From: JBAXTE01 sp964653595
GTDB lineage: Bacteria > Bacteroidota > Bacteroidia > Bacteroidales > WCHB1-69
Assembly (NCBI GenBank): GCA_964653595.1
Contig: CAZZHH010000010.1
Location: 1 to 64,000, forward strand
DNA: 64,000 bases
Direction: 5' to 3'
A program made the position numbers and the translations under genes. Under the pieces are notes generated by a model, which searched no databases, was not told the DNA's origin, and saw only the letters and a list, made by a program, of their open reading frames with translations. Below, piece by piece: positions 24,111-31,811 of this stretch (positions are counted from its first letter, which is position 1; every line of letters begins with the position of its first letter).

Positions 24111-25358
24111 ATGAAAAAAATCACTGCAATTGTTGTGGCTTTGTTGCTGGCCACTCTAGCTAATGCACAATTCAAAACATCCCTCAAAGATCTGAAGGAC
24201 AAGGCAACCGACAAAGTAAAGGACAAAACCGACAAAACCGATAAAACCAAAATGGTGACCGACAATGTCACGGACGAGCCGAAATACGATCCGGAAAGTC
24301 CGATATACAGGGCATACAGCATCGTGCGCGACGAATTGAAATCAACCAAAGGGTTGTTGGTTGAAGACACGTGGAGCAGAAACGTAGAAGGCCGAAACGA
24401 TGAAGCGATCCGGAATCTTGCAAAGATCAAGACCAATTTGGAAAAGCTGCAAAGCGACCCGGTCGAGTCGAAAAAACCGTATGTGAAAAAATTCCAACAA
24501 GAGTATGAAAAGGTTGAAGCTGAACGTAAAGCGAAGTTCGAAAGCTACCAAGCCGATGTCATTTATGATAACAAAATTGAATCCTACTATAAATTTGCCA
24601 CCCTGGGTTGGGAAATCCAGGATAAGAGCTTGGAACCATCATATACCGGTTATTATGCCATGAGAAAGGACTTTGAAACCAGCAGACCAGAGAAATTCAA
24701 AACCGACTACGTTCAGAAGAGAGTGGCCGCAGTGGACAACTTCTTTAAGGTTGAGGTTTATAAAGTGGTTCCCGAACTGGACGCCAAAGTGGAAAGCATC
24801 ATCAAATCCATTCATGCCAAAAATTCCAGCGGGCAAGAGGAGTACCTGCTCAACGCAAAAAGTTTCCTGAAGGATTTCGAAGAACCGATGACCCAAATCA
24901 CCTACAACAAGAAATACTTGCTGGAAGATAAAACGGGGATCGATGCGATTCAAGCCAAACTGGACAAAGAAAAAGCCATGCTAGACGAATATGTGAAAAG
25001 CGGAAAATACGATGCAAATGTGGCTAAATTCAGACAACAAATTATAGATGCCGTAAGAATTGGAACACCAAAAATGACCAATCCGAAATATGTCAGCATG
25101 GCCACTGCCGGAGTTACCAAAGGTACTGTTAAAAGAGCTATTATCACTTCCGATATTTGGATTGTGAAGAAAAACGAATGGGGTTTCCCGTTGTATAAGT
25201 ACTTACCAGTGAACATTGCCGTTACTGTGGATGGCAAATGCTGGCTGGCTTATGGTCAAATTAGAAAACAGTACGAAGGCGGTGGCGTATATGGCGGTGA
25301 ATACTTCGATTATTGGGGCCTTCAAGATGAAATGAACTGCTTGAACATCAACAAATAG
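24111..25358 (+). CDS. exported protein of unknown function, lysine-rich N-terminal region
   Basis: A 415-aa protein with a signal peptide (residues 1-19, ending LANAQ). Residues 20-60 are a run of short Lys/Asp/Thr units (LKDLKDKATDKVKDKTDKTD) that probably form a charged flexible or helical linker. Residues 65-300 look mainly alpha-helical, with many Lys/Glu. The C-terminal 90 residues contain IITSDIWIVKKNEWGFPLYK and GGGVYGGEYFDYWG, suggesting a small beta domain. I recognise no family. It has its own promoter and a terminator, so it is monocistronic. GC (about 48% in the first third) is clearly above the flanks. Confidence 0.75.
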   Translation: MKKITAIVVALLLATLANAQFKTSLKDLKDKATDKVKDKTDKTDKTKMVTDNVTDEPKYDPESPIYRAYSIVRDELKSTKGLLVEDTWSRNVEGRNDEAIRNLAKIKTNLEKLQSDPVESKKPYVKKFQQEYEKVEAERKAKFESYQADVIYDNKIESYYKFATLGWEIQDKSLEPSYTGYYAMRKDFETSRPEKFKTDYVQKRVAAVDNFFKVEVYKVVPELDAKVESIIKSIHAKNSSGQEEYLLNAKSFLKDFEEPMTQITYNKKYLLEDKTGIDAIQAKLDKEKAMLDEYVKSGKYDANVAKFRQQIIDAVRIGTPKMTNPKYVSMATAGVTKGTVKRAIITSDIWIVKKNEWGFPLYKYLPVNIAVTVDGKCWLAYGQIRKQYEGGGVYGGEYFDYWGLQDEMNCLNINK

Positions 25359-25395
25359 TCTGCAAAATGATCTTTCGCATCTTGTAATGAATAAG

Positions 25396-25428
25396 CCGCT
25401 CTGTCCTTCGGGATGGGGCGGTTTTTTT
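25396..25428 (+). terminator. intrinsic terminator
   Basis: Stem CCGCTC/GGGCGG plus TCC-TTCG-GGA with a 2x2 internal loop, followed by seven T. It lies 37 bp after the stop of the exported protein gene. Confidence 0.9.
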
Positions 25429-25835
25429 AGTTGAAAGTTAATAATCCATCAAGTGCAAAGTCTATAAAGTGCGCAAAATGAGAGTAGTTGAGATACGATG
25501 CTTGGGATTAACGCTGTCGACAATGTGGGTTTGAATTACTAAGCACCGATATTTTAATAGGTTTGAAAAAAACAAAAAACGATACAATTTCACTACAAAA
25601 TAGTAGCAAGTTTATAAATTTTGTTTAACGATAGGACTATTACAGTGAAAGCATTTTTTTTATTCATAACCTTTGATTTGCATCAAACTTAAGAATATTA
25701 AGCATTACATAGGTTTTTAGCCTGAAAAATGTCCATTAAGCCCAATTCTGATTCATTTATACGGCAAAATATTTGTTCTGCCATACAAAATATGTGATAA
25801 TATGTATAATATATCAAACAAATATACAAAATAAT

Positions 25836-25878
25836 GTTTGCTAGAACAAACAAAAAGCTGTATCTTTGTGTTCTAAAC
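25836..25878 (+). promoter_or_regulatory. promoter TTTG-N20-TATCTTTG with overlapping inverted repeat
   Basis: TTTG 25837-25840 and TATCTTTG 25861-25868, spacer 20 bp. The arms GTTT-gct-AGAACA (25836-25848) and TGTTCTAAAC (25869-25878) are inverted and bracket the -33 and -7 boxes, the position expected of an operator. It controls the ATPase gene at 25889. Confidence 0.65.
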
Positions 25879-25888
25879 GTAAACGGAT

Positions 25889-27085
25889 ATGGAACAACTT
25901 TTTGAAAAATTCAGCAAAAAAATAGCGGCAACTCAGACTCGTTTTGTGCGTAGCATCATTGGGGAGATCAATTGGAATGCCCGGTTGATTGGTGTTAAAG
26001 GAGCAAGAGGGGTAGGGAAAACCACCCTTTTATTGCAATATATCAAATTGAATTTGGCGTCAGAAATTCAATCGACATTGTATGTAAGTTTGGATAATAT
26101 TTGGTTTAGCGAGCACAAATTAATAGATTTAGTCGATGGTTTTGTGAAAAGGGGTGGGAAATATCTTTTTCTTGATGAAGTACATAAATATCCACAATGG
26201 TCAATTGAAATCAAGAATATTTTCGATGATTATCCTGAGTTAAAAGTGGTCTTTACAGGTTCTTCGCTTTTAGAGATCCTGAATGCACGAGCCGATTTAA
26301 GTCGCCGTGCGGTCGTTTATACAATGCAAGGGCTGTCGTATCGGGAATATCTGAACATGCAATTTGGTAAGGACTTCAGAACTTATTCACTGGATGAAGT
26401 TCTCAACAACCATTTGGAAATTTCACAGGATGTGATTTCAAAAATAAAACCCATCCAACACTTTGGGACCTATTTAAAATCAGGATATTATCCATTTTTC
26501 AATGAGGAAATTGACTTATATCAAGCACGAATTGAAGAGGTGATTAACATGATTTTGGAAGTAGAACTTCCGTTGTTGAGAAAAGTGGACATATCATTCG
26601 TAGTGAAATTAAAACAATTGTTGCTAGTCATTTCAGAGTCCGTTCCATTAATTCCAAACATCACCAAACTCAGTGAACGCATTGGGCTAAACCGCCAGAC
26701 GATGTTAATCTATCTTCATTATCTAAATGAAGCACATATTATTTATTCTGTTTATAAAGATGCAAAAGGGATTACCGTACTTCAGAAACCAGATAAACTT
26801 TTTCTGGAAAACACCAACCTGATGTATGCTTTAAGAGGTGAGAGAATAGATTTGGGAAATGCACGCGAAACATTTTTTGCCAACCAGCTGAGATGCAAAC
26901 ATTTGGTCGAGTTATCGACAGTTAGTGATTTTTTTATCGATGAAAAATACACCTTTGAAATTGGTGGAAAAACAAAATCCAAAAAACAGATTCAGGATGT
27001 GACAGATGCCTTTATCGCTTCAGATGATATTGAATACGGTTTCGGCAAAAAAATCCCTTTGTGGATGTTCGGGTTTTTGTATTAA
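25889..27085 (+). CDS. AAA_14 family ATPase (DUF4143-type), unknown function
   Basis: A 398-aa ATP-binding protein. Walker A GARGVGKT is at residues 38-45, Walker B YLFLDEVHKY at 92-101 and a sensor-1-like VVFTGSS at 120-126. After the ATPase domain comes a small winged-helix-like segment (about 240-290, LSERIGLNRQTMLIYLHYL) and a C-terminal restriction-like fold with the DEKYTFEIGGKTKSKKQIQ segment, as in AAA_14/DUF4143 proteins. These genes are numerous and patchily distributed in Bacteroidota; their role is not established, with toxin/defence and mobile-element links suggested. It stands alone with its own operator-like promoter and faces a second ATPase of the same superfamily. Confidence 0.82.
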   Translation: MEQLFEKFSKKIAATQTRFVRSIIGEINWNARLIGVKGARGVGKTTLLLQYIKLNLASEIQSTLYVSLDNIWFSEHKLIDLVDGFVKRGGKYLFLDEVHKYPQWSIEIKNIFDDYPELKVVFTGSSLLEILNARADLSRRAVVYTMQGLSYREYLNMQFGKDFRTYSLDEVLNNHLEISQDVISKIKPIQHFGTYLKSGYYPFFNEEIDLYQARIEEVINMILEVELPLLRKVDISFVVKLKQLLLVISESVPLIPNITKLSERIGLNRQTMLIYLHYLNEAHIIYSVYKDAKGITVLQKPDKLFLENTNLMYALRGERIDLGNARETFFANQLRCKHLVELSTVSDFFIDEKYTFEIGGKTKSKKQIQDVTDAFIASDDIEYGFGKKIPLWMFGFLY

Positions 27086-27140
27086 TTGAGCGGAGAAGAG
27101 TCCAGAAAACGAGTATGTGTTGCGTATAATTGAAAAAATA

Positions 27141-27208
27141 TTGAATGAATTGAAGAAATTTGTATTAAAAACTTCAATGTAATGAAGAAATTAATGATAA
27201 TTAGATTC
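27141..27208. repeat. 68-bp repeat A, 3' side of the second ATPase gene
   Basis: 56 of 68 positions match repeat B (28376-28443) without gaps and in the same orientation. Both copies keep the three half-sites TGAAG (27151), CTTCA (27172) and TGAAG (27183), with starts 21 and 11 bp apart. It ends 3 bp before the last codon of the ATPase gene on the other strand. Confidence 0.85.
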
Positions 27209-27211
27209 TTT

Positions 27212-28342
27212 TTATTGCAAGAAATCTAAAAAATTTCTTCTGTTCACAACTTGAAAATGAGCATTTGGGTATTGATTGCTAAAAACAGAAGGTTCTTTAG
27301 GAAATTTTTCTCCCCATTTGAATTCAAATGCTCTAATTTCTCCGTTTTGCACCTCTATTAAATCAATTTCCTGTGCGGAATAGCTACGCCAAAAATAGAA
27401 ATTTACCAATTCCCGATGGTTGTTAGAGCGTTTTATACGTTCACTTATCATAAAACTCTCCCACAAAACGCCTACATCCTGACGTAAGGATAATGGCCGA
27501 TAGTCGCTGATTACGGCATTTCGTATACCATTGTCGTAAAAATACCATTTGGAAGATTTGCTGACCTCTTTTCGTGGATTAGTTGAAAATGCAGACAGCT
27601 TATAAATGACAAATGTTTTAGATAATAAATCTAAGTATTTTTCCACTGTATTTCTGCTTAGAGACAGCTGTTTACCAAGTTCATCGTAAGAAACTTCGCT
27701 TCCCGCTTGGAAAGCAATCAGGCGGAGCAAATCACGCATTTTCCCTGAATTTTTTATACCATCAATCATTAAAATATCCTTTAACAAGTATGCATTAGCA
27801 ATCTCATTCAGATAAATTTGCTTTTTACTGAAATCCGAGATGGTTGACAATTCTGGGTAAGTGCCATATACTAAACGTTCTTCCAATTTCTGAATGGTGT
27901 CAATTTTAGTTTCATGGTTCGATAGTTCCTGAATGGAAAACGGGAAGAGTTTAAATTCATAAGATCTGCCAACAAGTGGTTCACCAACTTGATTAAAAAG
28001 GTCAAACGATGAAGAACCTGACACCAACACTGATGTCATTTTTATATGATCAACAATTAGTTTCAATATAGATCCAATACCTCTGATGTTTTGTGCTTCA
28101 TCTATCACCAACAAATCCGTGCCCTCTAATATTTGACGGTAATTTTGGATGGTTTTTTCCGAGAACATCATTTCGGTAGAGATGTCCTCTCCATTCAATA
28201 ATGAAACTTTCCCGTTAAAACGTTCCATTATCTGCTCTAAAAGTACCGTTTTCCCTACTCTACGTGCTCCAAAAAGAATAACCGCTTTTCCAGGTACTAT
28301 TTCATTAAACAGAAGCGCTTCAATATCTCTTTTTATCGTCAT
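27212..28342 (-). CDS. AAA_14 + DUF4143 ATPase, unknown function
   Basis: A 376-aa protein. Walker A GARRVGKT is at residues 25-32, Walker B LLVIDEAQ at 77-84 and sensor SVLVSGSSS near 104-112. The arginine-containing segment GEPLVGRSYEFKLFPFS follows. A winged-helix region (about 215-245, SYDELGKQLSLSRNTVEKYLDLL) and the DUF4143 C-terminal part, with FYFWRSYSAQEIDLIEV and AFEFKWG, complete it. That last stretch looks like a PD-(D/E)xK-type nuclease core (D...ExK), which DUF4143 proteins often retain. The gene is bounded on both sides by the 68-bp repeats. Upstream repeat B overlaps the promoter, so autoregulation is likely. Function is unknown. Confidence 0.85.
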   Translation of the reverse strand: MTIKRDIEALLFNEIVPGKAVILFGARRVGKTVLLEQIMERFNGKVSLLNGEDISTEMMFSEKTIQNYRQILEGTDLLVIDEAQNIRGIGSILKLIVDHIKMTSVLVSGSSSFDLFNQVGEPLVGRSYEFKLFPFSIQELSNHETKIDTIQKLEERLVYGTYPELSTISDFSKKQIYLNEIANAYLLKDILMIDGIKNSGKMRDLLRLIAFQAGSEVSYDELGKQLSLSRNTVEKYLDLLSKTFVIYKLSAFSTNPRKEVSKSSKWYFYDNGIRNAVISDYRPLSLRQDVGVLWESFMISERIKRSNNHRELVNFYFWRSYSAQEIDLIEVQNGEIRAFEFKWGEKFPKEPSVFSNQYPNAHFQVVNRRNFLDFLQ

Positions 28343-28359
28343 AATAAAAATATTTTGTG

Positions 28360-28367
28360 CAAATATA
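28360..28367 (-). promoter_or_regulatory. -7 box TATATTTG of the second ATPase gene
   Basis: Minus-strand TATATTTG 17 bp before the ATG. Its -33 region falls inside repeat B, so a protein bound there would block the polymerase. Confidence 0.6.
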
Positions 28368-28375
28368 CAAAATTA

Positions 28376-28443
28376 TTGAATGAATTGAAGAATTTTATAT
28401 TAATATCTTCAACGGAATGAAGAAATTAGTAAAAACAGGATTC
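28376..28443. repeat. 68-bp repeat B, promoter side of the second ATPase gene
   Basis: Ungapped partner of repeat A, 12 differences in 68. Half-sites TGAAG (28386), CTTCA (28407) and TGAAG (28418) are all kept, whereas most changes lie between or after them. This suggests selection on the half-sites. Confidence 0.85.
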
Positions 28444-28452
28444 AATTCTTGG

Positions 28453-28770
28453 TTATTCCAATTCAAGTTCCTTCAGGGTTTTTTTATAAAACTGACGATT
28501 CATCCTGTAGCTTTTCTCTCTCCATCCAAGCTGAATATGAACCGTTGTATAAGAACGGCCCCAATTTCTTTTGGCATTGATGCACTACTTCTCCAAGTTG
28601 ATCAATGGGAGTAAATCGTTATGATTTGCACTCCTTTTAATCACTTTATCTCCTTTTTTGTAAAATAGTTCATAGGAATTGCTGTCCAGTTTGGCCAATT
28701 GAAGGATAAAAAAGTCTCTCGAGTCTGAAACTGAACCCGTATGGTCAAGATATGGTTGGGTTTCGATCGC
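28453..28770 (-). pseudogene. remnant of an unrecognised gene, one in-frame TAG
   Basis: Minus-strand frame of 106 codons interrupted once by TAG (codon 62). It reads ETQPYLDHTGSVSDSRDF, ILQLAKLDSNSYELFYKKGD, then after the stop NWGRSYTTVHIQLGWREKSY and ends KKTLKELELE. The composition and smooth reading through the stop indicate a former protein C terminus. An upstream TGA closes the frame at 28771. I do not recognise the family. It abuts repeat B, so loss of its 5' end may be linked to insertion of the ATPase unit. Confidence 0.5.
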
Positions 28771-29031
28771 TCAATCATGGTTTTTTGGGCAAATCAGAAA
28801 CTATTTTACAGAATAATGGTAATAGTTGTAACATTTTTCATTTTAGGAATAATGCCTTATGAATTAGAAAATGAAACATTTGTGAATATAAAAATATCAA
28901 ACTTTTAAAACTGAAGATTTTACTTTTTTAAATTGAAAAAGATATAATTGTTCCCAAAATAATTTGATCACAATTATATCTTATTCAATAATGGTTGCGA
29001 TGCAATCCTAATATATGATCTTTTTTAAGGT
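28771..29031. other. AT-rich spacer without recognised content
   Basis: About 260 bp between the gene remnant and the end of the lipoprotein gene. It includes a weak inverted repeat (AAAGATATAATTGT near 28928 and ACAATTATATCTT near 28970) that may terminate the lipoprotein transcript. Confidence 0.4.
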
Positions 29032-29862
29032 CTATCCAACTACCACATTTATCGTATATCCGTTAACTGTAACGGTTAGCGTAGCATCACATGTTCCCGA
29101 CCCATAATCGATATAAATTACAGGGCGCCCAGGATTAATTACTTCTATTTTACCCGCTTTAATAAAAGGACATCCAAACTGAACTTCTAATCCTTGGGTG
29201 ATATTTACGGTAAATGAATCCCCATTAAGATCGATGCCATTTGCTGAACCCGTTATGGTATAAGCATCATCAAAAGGATTAAAAAGGGTATTATAACCTG
29301 CTGTAAATTCGCGATATCGAATGGAAGTCCAACGAATTGTACCCTCGGGAGCAATTACACTTGCACTATCTACAACTACCTTATAAAAGGGGTGATTGGC
29401 TGTATTACGACCCAAATTTGTAACCCTATGAATCCCTGTTAAATGATAATCGATATTGTTAACGGTTTCGTAATAATTTTGAAATCTAGAGGTAATCACA
29501 GAAGCGGAGTCTAAATATGGGGCATCAAGAACAGTTAGAATAATTCCACTACGTGTACGACCATCCTCGCACAATGTACGAGTCCCAAAATCTAATGTAA
29601 ATGTTTTAGGATAACCAGAACCGGTAATCGTAAGAATGGGATACGTCTTATTGTTCATTTTTGTACCAGTATCCACCACAACAGAGTATTGACTTATCTG
29701 TTTAAAAGCTCCATTAAAGAGGTTTTCTGCTTTGGAATTATCCGTAGCAGACTGAAATTTAGGGGTTGGTTCTTCATCTTGTTCCTTTTTACAAGAGCTA
29801 GTTATCCATAAAGCAATTGTAAGAAACAACAAAATGGAGCTTGATTTTTTAAACGACATCAT
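29032..29862 (-). CDS. putative lipoprotein, unknown function
   Basis: A 276-aa envelope lipoprotein. MMSFKKSSSILLF and a hydrophobic core lead to the lipobox ITSSC followed by KKEQDEEPTP. The first or second Met could start translation. The mature part is rich in Thr, Asp and Asn and predicted to be mostly beta (TYPILTITGSGYPKTFTLDFG, IRWTSIRYREFTAGY, IYIDYGSGTCDATLTVTVNG), with three Cys outside the lipobox. I know similar unnamed lipoproteins from Bacteroidota but no function. The promoter TTG-N20-TATATTTG lies upstream, and the gene stands alone. Confidence 0.8.
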   Translation of the reverse strand: MMSFKKSSSILLFLTIALWITSSCKKEQDEEPTPKFQSATDNSKAENLFNGAFKQISQYSVVVDTGTKMNNKTYPILTITGSGYPKTFTLDFGTRTLCEDGRTRSGIILTVLDAPYLDSASVITSRFQNYYETVNNIDYHLTGIHRVTNLGRNTANHPFYKVVVDSASVIAPEGTIRWTSIRYREFTAGYNTLFNPFDDAYTITGSANGIDLNGDSFTVNITQGLEVQFGCPFIKAGKIEVINPGRPVIYIDYGSGTCDATLTVTVNGYTINVVVG

Positions 29863-29893
29863 AATCTTTTGTATTAGTTGAATAATTTGAAAT

Positions 29894-29924
29894 CAAATAT
29901 ACAAAACAATTAACAAATAACCAA
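29894..29924 (-). promoter_or_regulatory. promoter TTG-N20-TATATTTG of the lipoprotein gene
   Basis: Read on the minus strand: -7 at 29894-29901, TTG at 29922-29924, spacer 20 bp. Confidence 0.7.
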
Positions 29925-30036
29925 AAATTTTTAACTTATTTATTAAGCAATGTACAAACAAATAACACTACACTTACCCATTTTATTATAAAAAAATAGA
30001 TAAACTTAAAAAATTCAATTTAAGAGATCATTTATC

Positions 30037-31092
30037 TCAGATATTAGATTCCTTTTTTTCGGGTAGCAACAAAGAAGCAATGATGCTTGTAGCAATAATT
30101 ACGAAAATCACAATCAGGGAATGAATGGTTTCAAAACCCCATTGATCGAGCCAATGATGGGTAAGCATTTTTACTCCAATAAAAGTGAGTAAAACAGCCA
30201 ATCCGATTTTCAAAAAACGGAACATATTCATTATGTTGTTGACTAGGAAAAACAGGGATCTCAATCCCAATATTGCGAAAATATTAGAGAAGAATACGAT
30301 ATAGGGATCCTTTGTTACCGAAAAAATCGCAGGAACACTATCTACTGCAAAAATTAAATCCGTAAACTCTATCACTACCAAACAAATAAATAGTGGAGTG
30401 AGGTGAATTTTATTATTTATTCTCACAAAAAACTTTTGACCATGAAGTTCTTTTGTTACAGGAAAACGTTTAGAAAGCCATTTTACAATTGGATTGCGAT
30501 CGGGATGCACCTCTTGGGGTTTGTTTCTGTCTAAAAACATTTTAACCCCAGTAAATAGTAAAAAAGCTCCGAAAATATATAATATCCATCCATATTTTGC
30601 TATCAAAGCGGAACTTAAAAAGATAAAGATAAACCTCATGATAAAAGCACCAACAATTCCCCAAAATAAGATTCTTTTATAATGTTTTTGTGGAATTCCA
30701 AAAGATGCAAATACAAGAATAATTACAAAAATATTATCGATAGACAAAGAATATTCAATCACATAACCGGTAATAAACTCTAATGACATGTTCTTTTGGT
30801 ATGTGGAAAGTGCCTCCTGAAAAGACAATCCATCGACGGAGAGTTTTTCATAATATTTGGCGGCAACCAGCTGGAGGTCATCCATATTGGAAATACCATG
30901 AATTAAATATCCATAATATCGGATAAAAACAAAAAACAGCAATGCTAACGAAACCCAAACCGTAGTCCAAATAGCAGATTCACGAAAAGTTATGATATGA
31001 CTTTTTTTGTCAAATAATCCTAAATCTAGGAATAAAAAAAAGCAAATCAAAAGGGTAAACGACCCAAAAAAAATAATCTCTGACAAATTCAT
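30037..31092 (-). CDS. TerC/Alx family membrane protein
   Basis: An integral inner-membrane protein of 351 aa with about nine transmembrane segments. It has the family hallmarks: acidic residues inside membrane segments (EYSLSIDNIFVIILVF, VVIEFTDLIFAVDSVPAIF) and the closing FRFLKIGLAVLLTFIGVKML block. TerC/Alx proteins are linked to manganese or other metal export and to tellurite resistance. The cytoplasmic loop after segment five carries the PQEVHPDRNPIVKWL stretch. No other ter genes are nearby. A -7 box lies 15 bp upstream. The leader is too short to hold the Mn riboswitch found before some alx genes. Confidence 0.92.
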   Translation of the reverse strand: MNLSEIIFFGSFTLLICFFLFLDLGLFDKKSHIITFRESAIWTTVWVSLALLFFVFIRYYGYLIHGISNMDDLQLVAAKYYEKLSVDGLSFQEALSTYQKNMSLEFITGYVIEYSLSIDNIFVIILVFASFGIPQKHYKRILFWGIVGAFIMRFIFIFLSSALIAKYGWILYIFGAFLLFTGVKMFLDRNKPQEVHPDRNPIVKWLSKRFPVTKELHGQKFFVRINNKIHLTPLFICLVVIEFTDLIFAVDSVPAIFSVTKDPYIVFFSNIFAILGLRSLFFLVNNIMNMFRFLKIGLAVLLTFIGVKMLTHHWLDQWGFETIHSLIVIFVIIATSIIASLLLPEKKESNI

Positions 31093-31106
31093 ATGTTTAA
31101 TTTTTG

Positions 31107-31114
31107 CAAATGTA
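31107..31114 (-). promoter_or_regulatory. -7 box TACATTTG of the TerC-like gene
   Basis: Minus-strand TAnnTTTG match 15 bp upstream of the start. Confidence 0.5.
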
Positions 31115-31153
31115 CTTATATTTCAACACACCGTAAATTAAATTCAAAAAAGT

Positions 31154-31732
31154 TTAACTTTCTTCTTTAAAAAAGTAATATTCGGATTGTGAATCACCCT
31201 CCCCAAGGGAAGTTTGTTTGATATCAAAACCTCGAAAATATTTACTGTACAAATGAGCACTAATGGCAATAATTGCAAGATTTATGGTTGCGATGGCAAG
31301 ATAATAAAGCAACAAAGAGATCTCATTCGGATTGGCAAGGATGCTCTGGACACTCATATATATAGAAATGATAGACAAAAAAATGACTGCACTAAAACTC
31401 ATCTTGTAATGGAAATAAATCCCAACTGCAATAGCAACATAAGTCAACATCAAAAACATATCCGAAGACAACATTTGATTAGTTATTGTTTTAGAAAACA
31501 CCAAGGATAAAGTGGCTTGCAACAAACCAACAATCACGATGAATGCAACAAGTAACCTATTTAGATTTTTGTATTTACTTTTGTAAAAATTACTCGCAAC
31601 ATCTCTCACTGCACATGCCACATCGTGAATACGAATCACATTCATTGAAACTATTAAATCGAATGTTTCTTGTTTAGTAAGACCACTACTAAGTTTTTCT
31701 CTTACCAACACCTTTAATTCTCTAATTTTCAT
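31154..31732 (-). CDS. small membrane protein, unknown function
   Basis: A 192-aa protein with a soluble, charged N-terminal domain of about 60 residues (KIRELKVLVREKLSSGLTKQ), which looks like a three-helix bundle, followed by four transmembrane segments (about 62-82, 92-108, 113-130 and 141-160) and a short acidic tail. I do not recognise the family. The Ser/Thr/Lys-rich start of the N-terminal domain could bind a partner or nucleic acid, but nothing in the sequence decides this. It has its own -7 box, and an adjacent gene, leuS, is on the same strand upstream. Confidence 0.7.
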   Translation of the reverse strand: MKIRELKVLVREKLSSGLTKQETFDLIVSMNVIRIHDVACAVRDVASNFYKSKYKNLNRLLVAFIVIVGLLQATLSLVFSKTITNQMLSSDMFLMLTYVAIAVGIYFHYKMSFSAVIFLSIISIYMSVQSILANPNEISLLLYYLAIATINLAIIAISAHLYSKYFRGFDIKQTSLGEGDSQSEYYFFKEES

Positions 31733-31762
31733 CTTTCTATTTTAACTTCTTTATAGCAATTT

Positions 31763-31770
31763 CAAATGTA
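31763..31770 (-). promoter_or_regulatory. -7 box TACATTTG of the membrane protein gene
   Basis: Minus-strand TAnnTTTG match 31 bp before the start at 31732 and 42 bp after the leuS stop. Confidence 0.5.
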
Positions 31771-31811
31771 CAAATTATCAGAAAATTGCCAGATTTTCAT
31801 AAATTTTTCCC

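Larger units (their letters stand above)
25359..25888. other. 530-bp intergenic region
   Basis: Holds the terminator at 25396-25428, a copy of the motif AAAGTCTATAAAGT (about 25459-25472) that also occurs in reverse near 22950 and 23070, about 350 bp of AT-rich DNA with no recognisable element, and the promoter with operator-like repeat at 25836-25878. Confidence 0.5.

Noticed and set aside
24095..24953. Minus-strand ORFs at 24095-24436, 24342-24551 and 24639-24953
   Set aside because: Antisense shadows of the exported protein gene, which has a signal peptide, promoter and terminator.
25889..28342. Two-gene defence or toxin-antitoxin operon
   Set aside because: The genes are convergent, each with its own promoter, and neither partner type (toxin, methylase, helicase) is present. 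A defence role is possible for this superfamily but the sequence does not show it.
28417..28614. 65-aa plus-strand ORF after repeat B
   Set aside because: It starts within the repeat and overlaps the better-supported minus-strand remnant; no motif.
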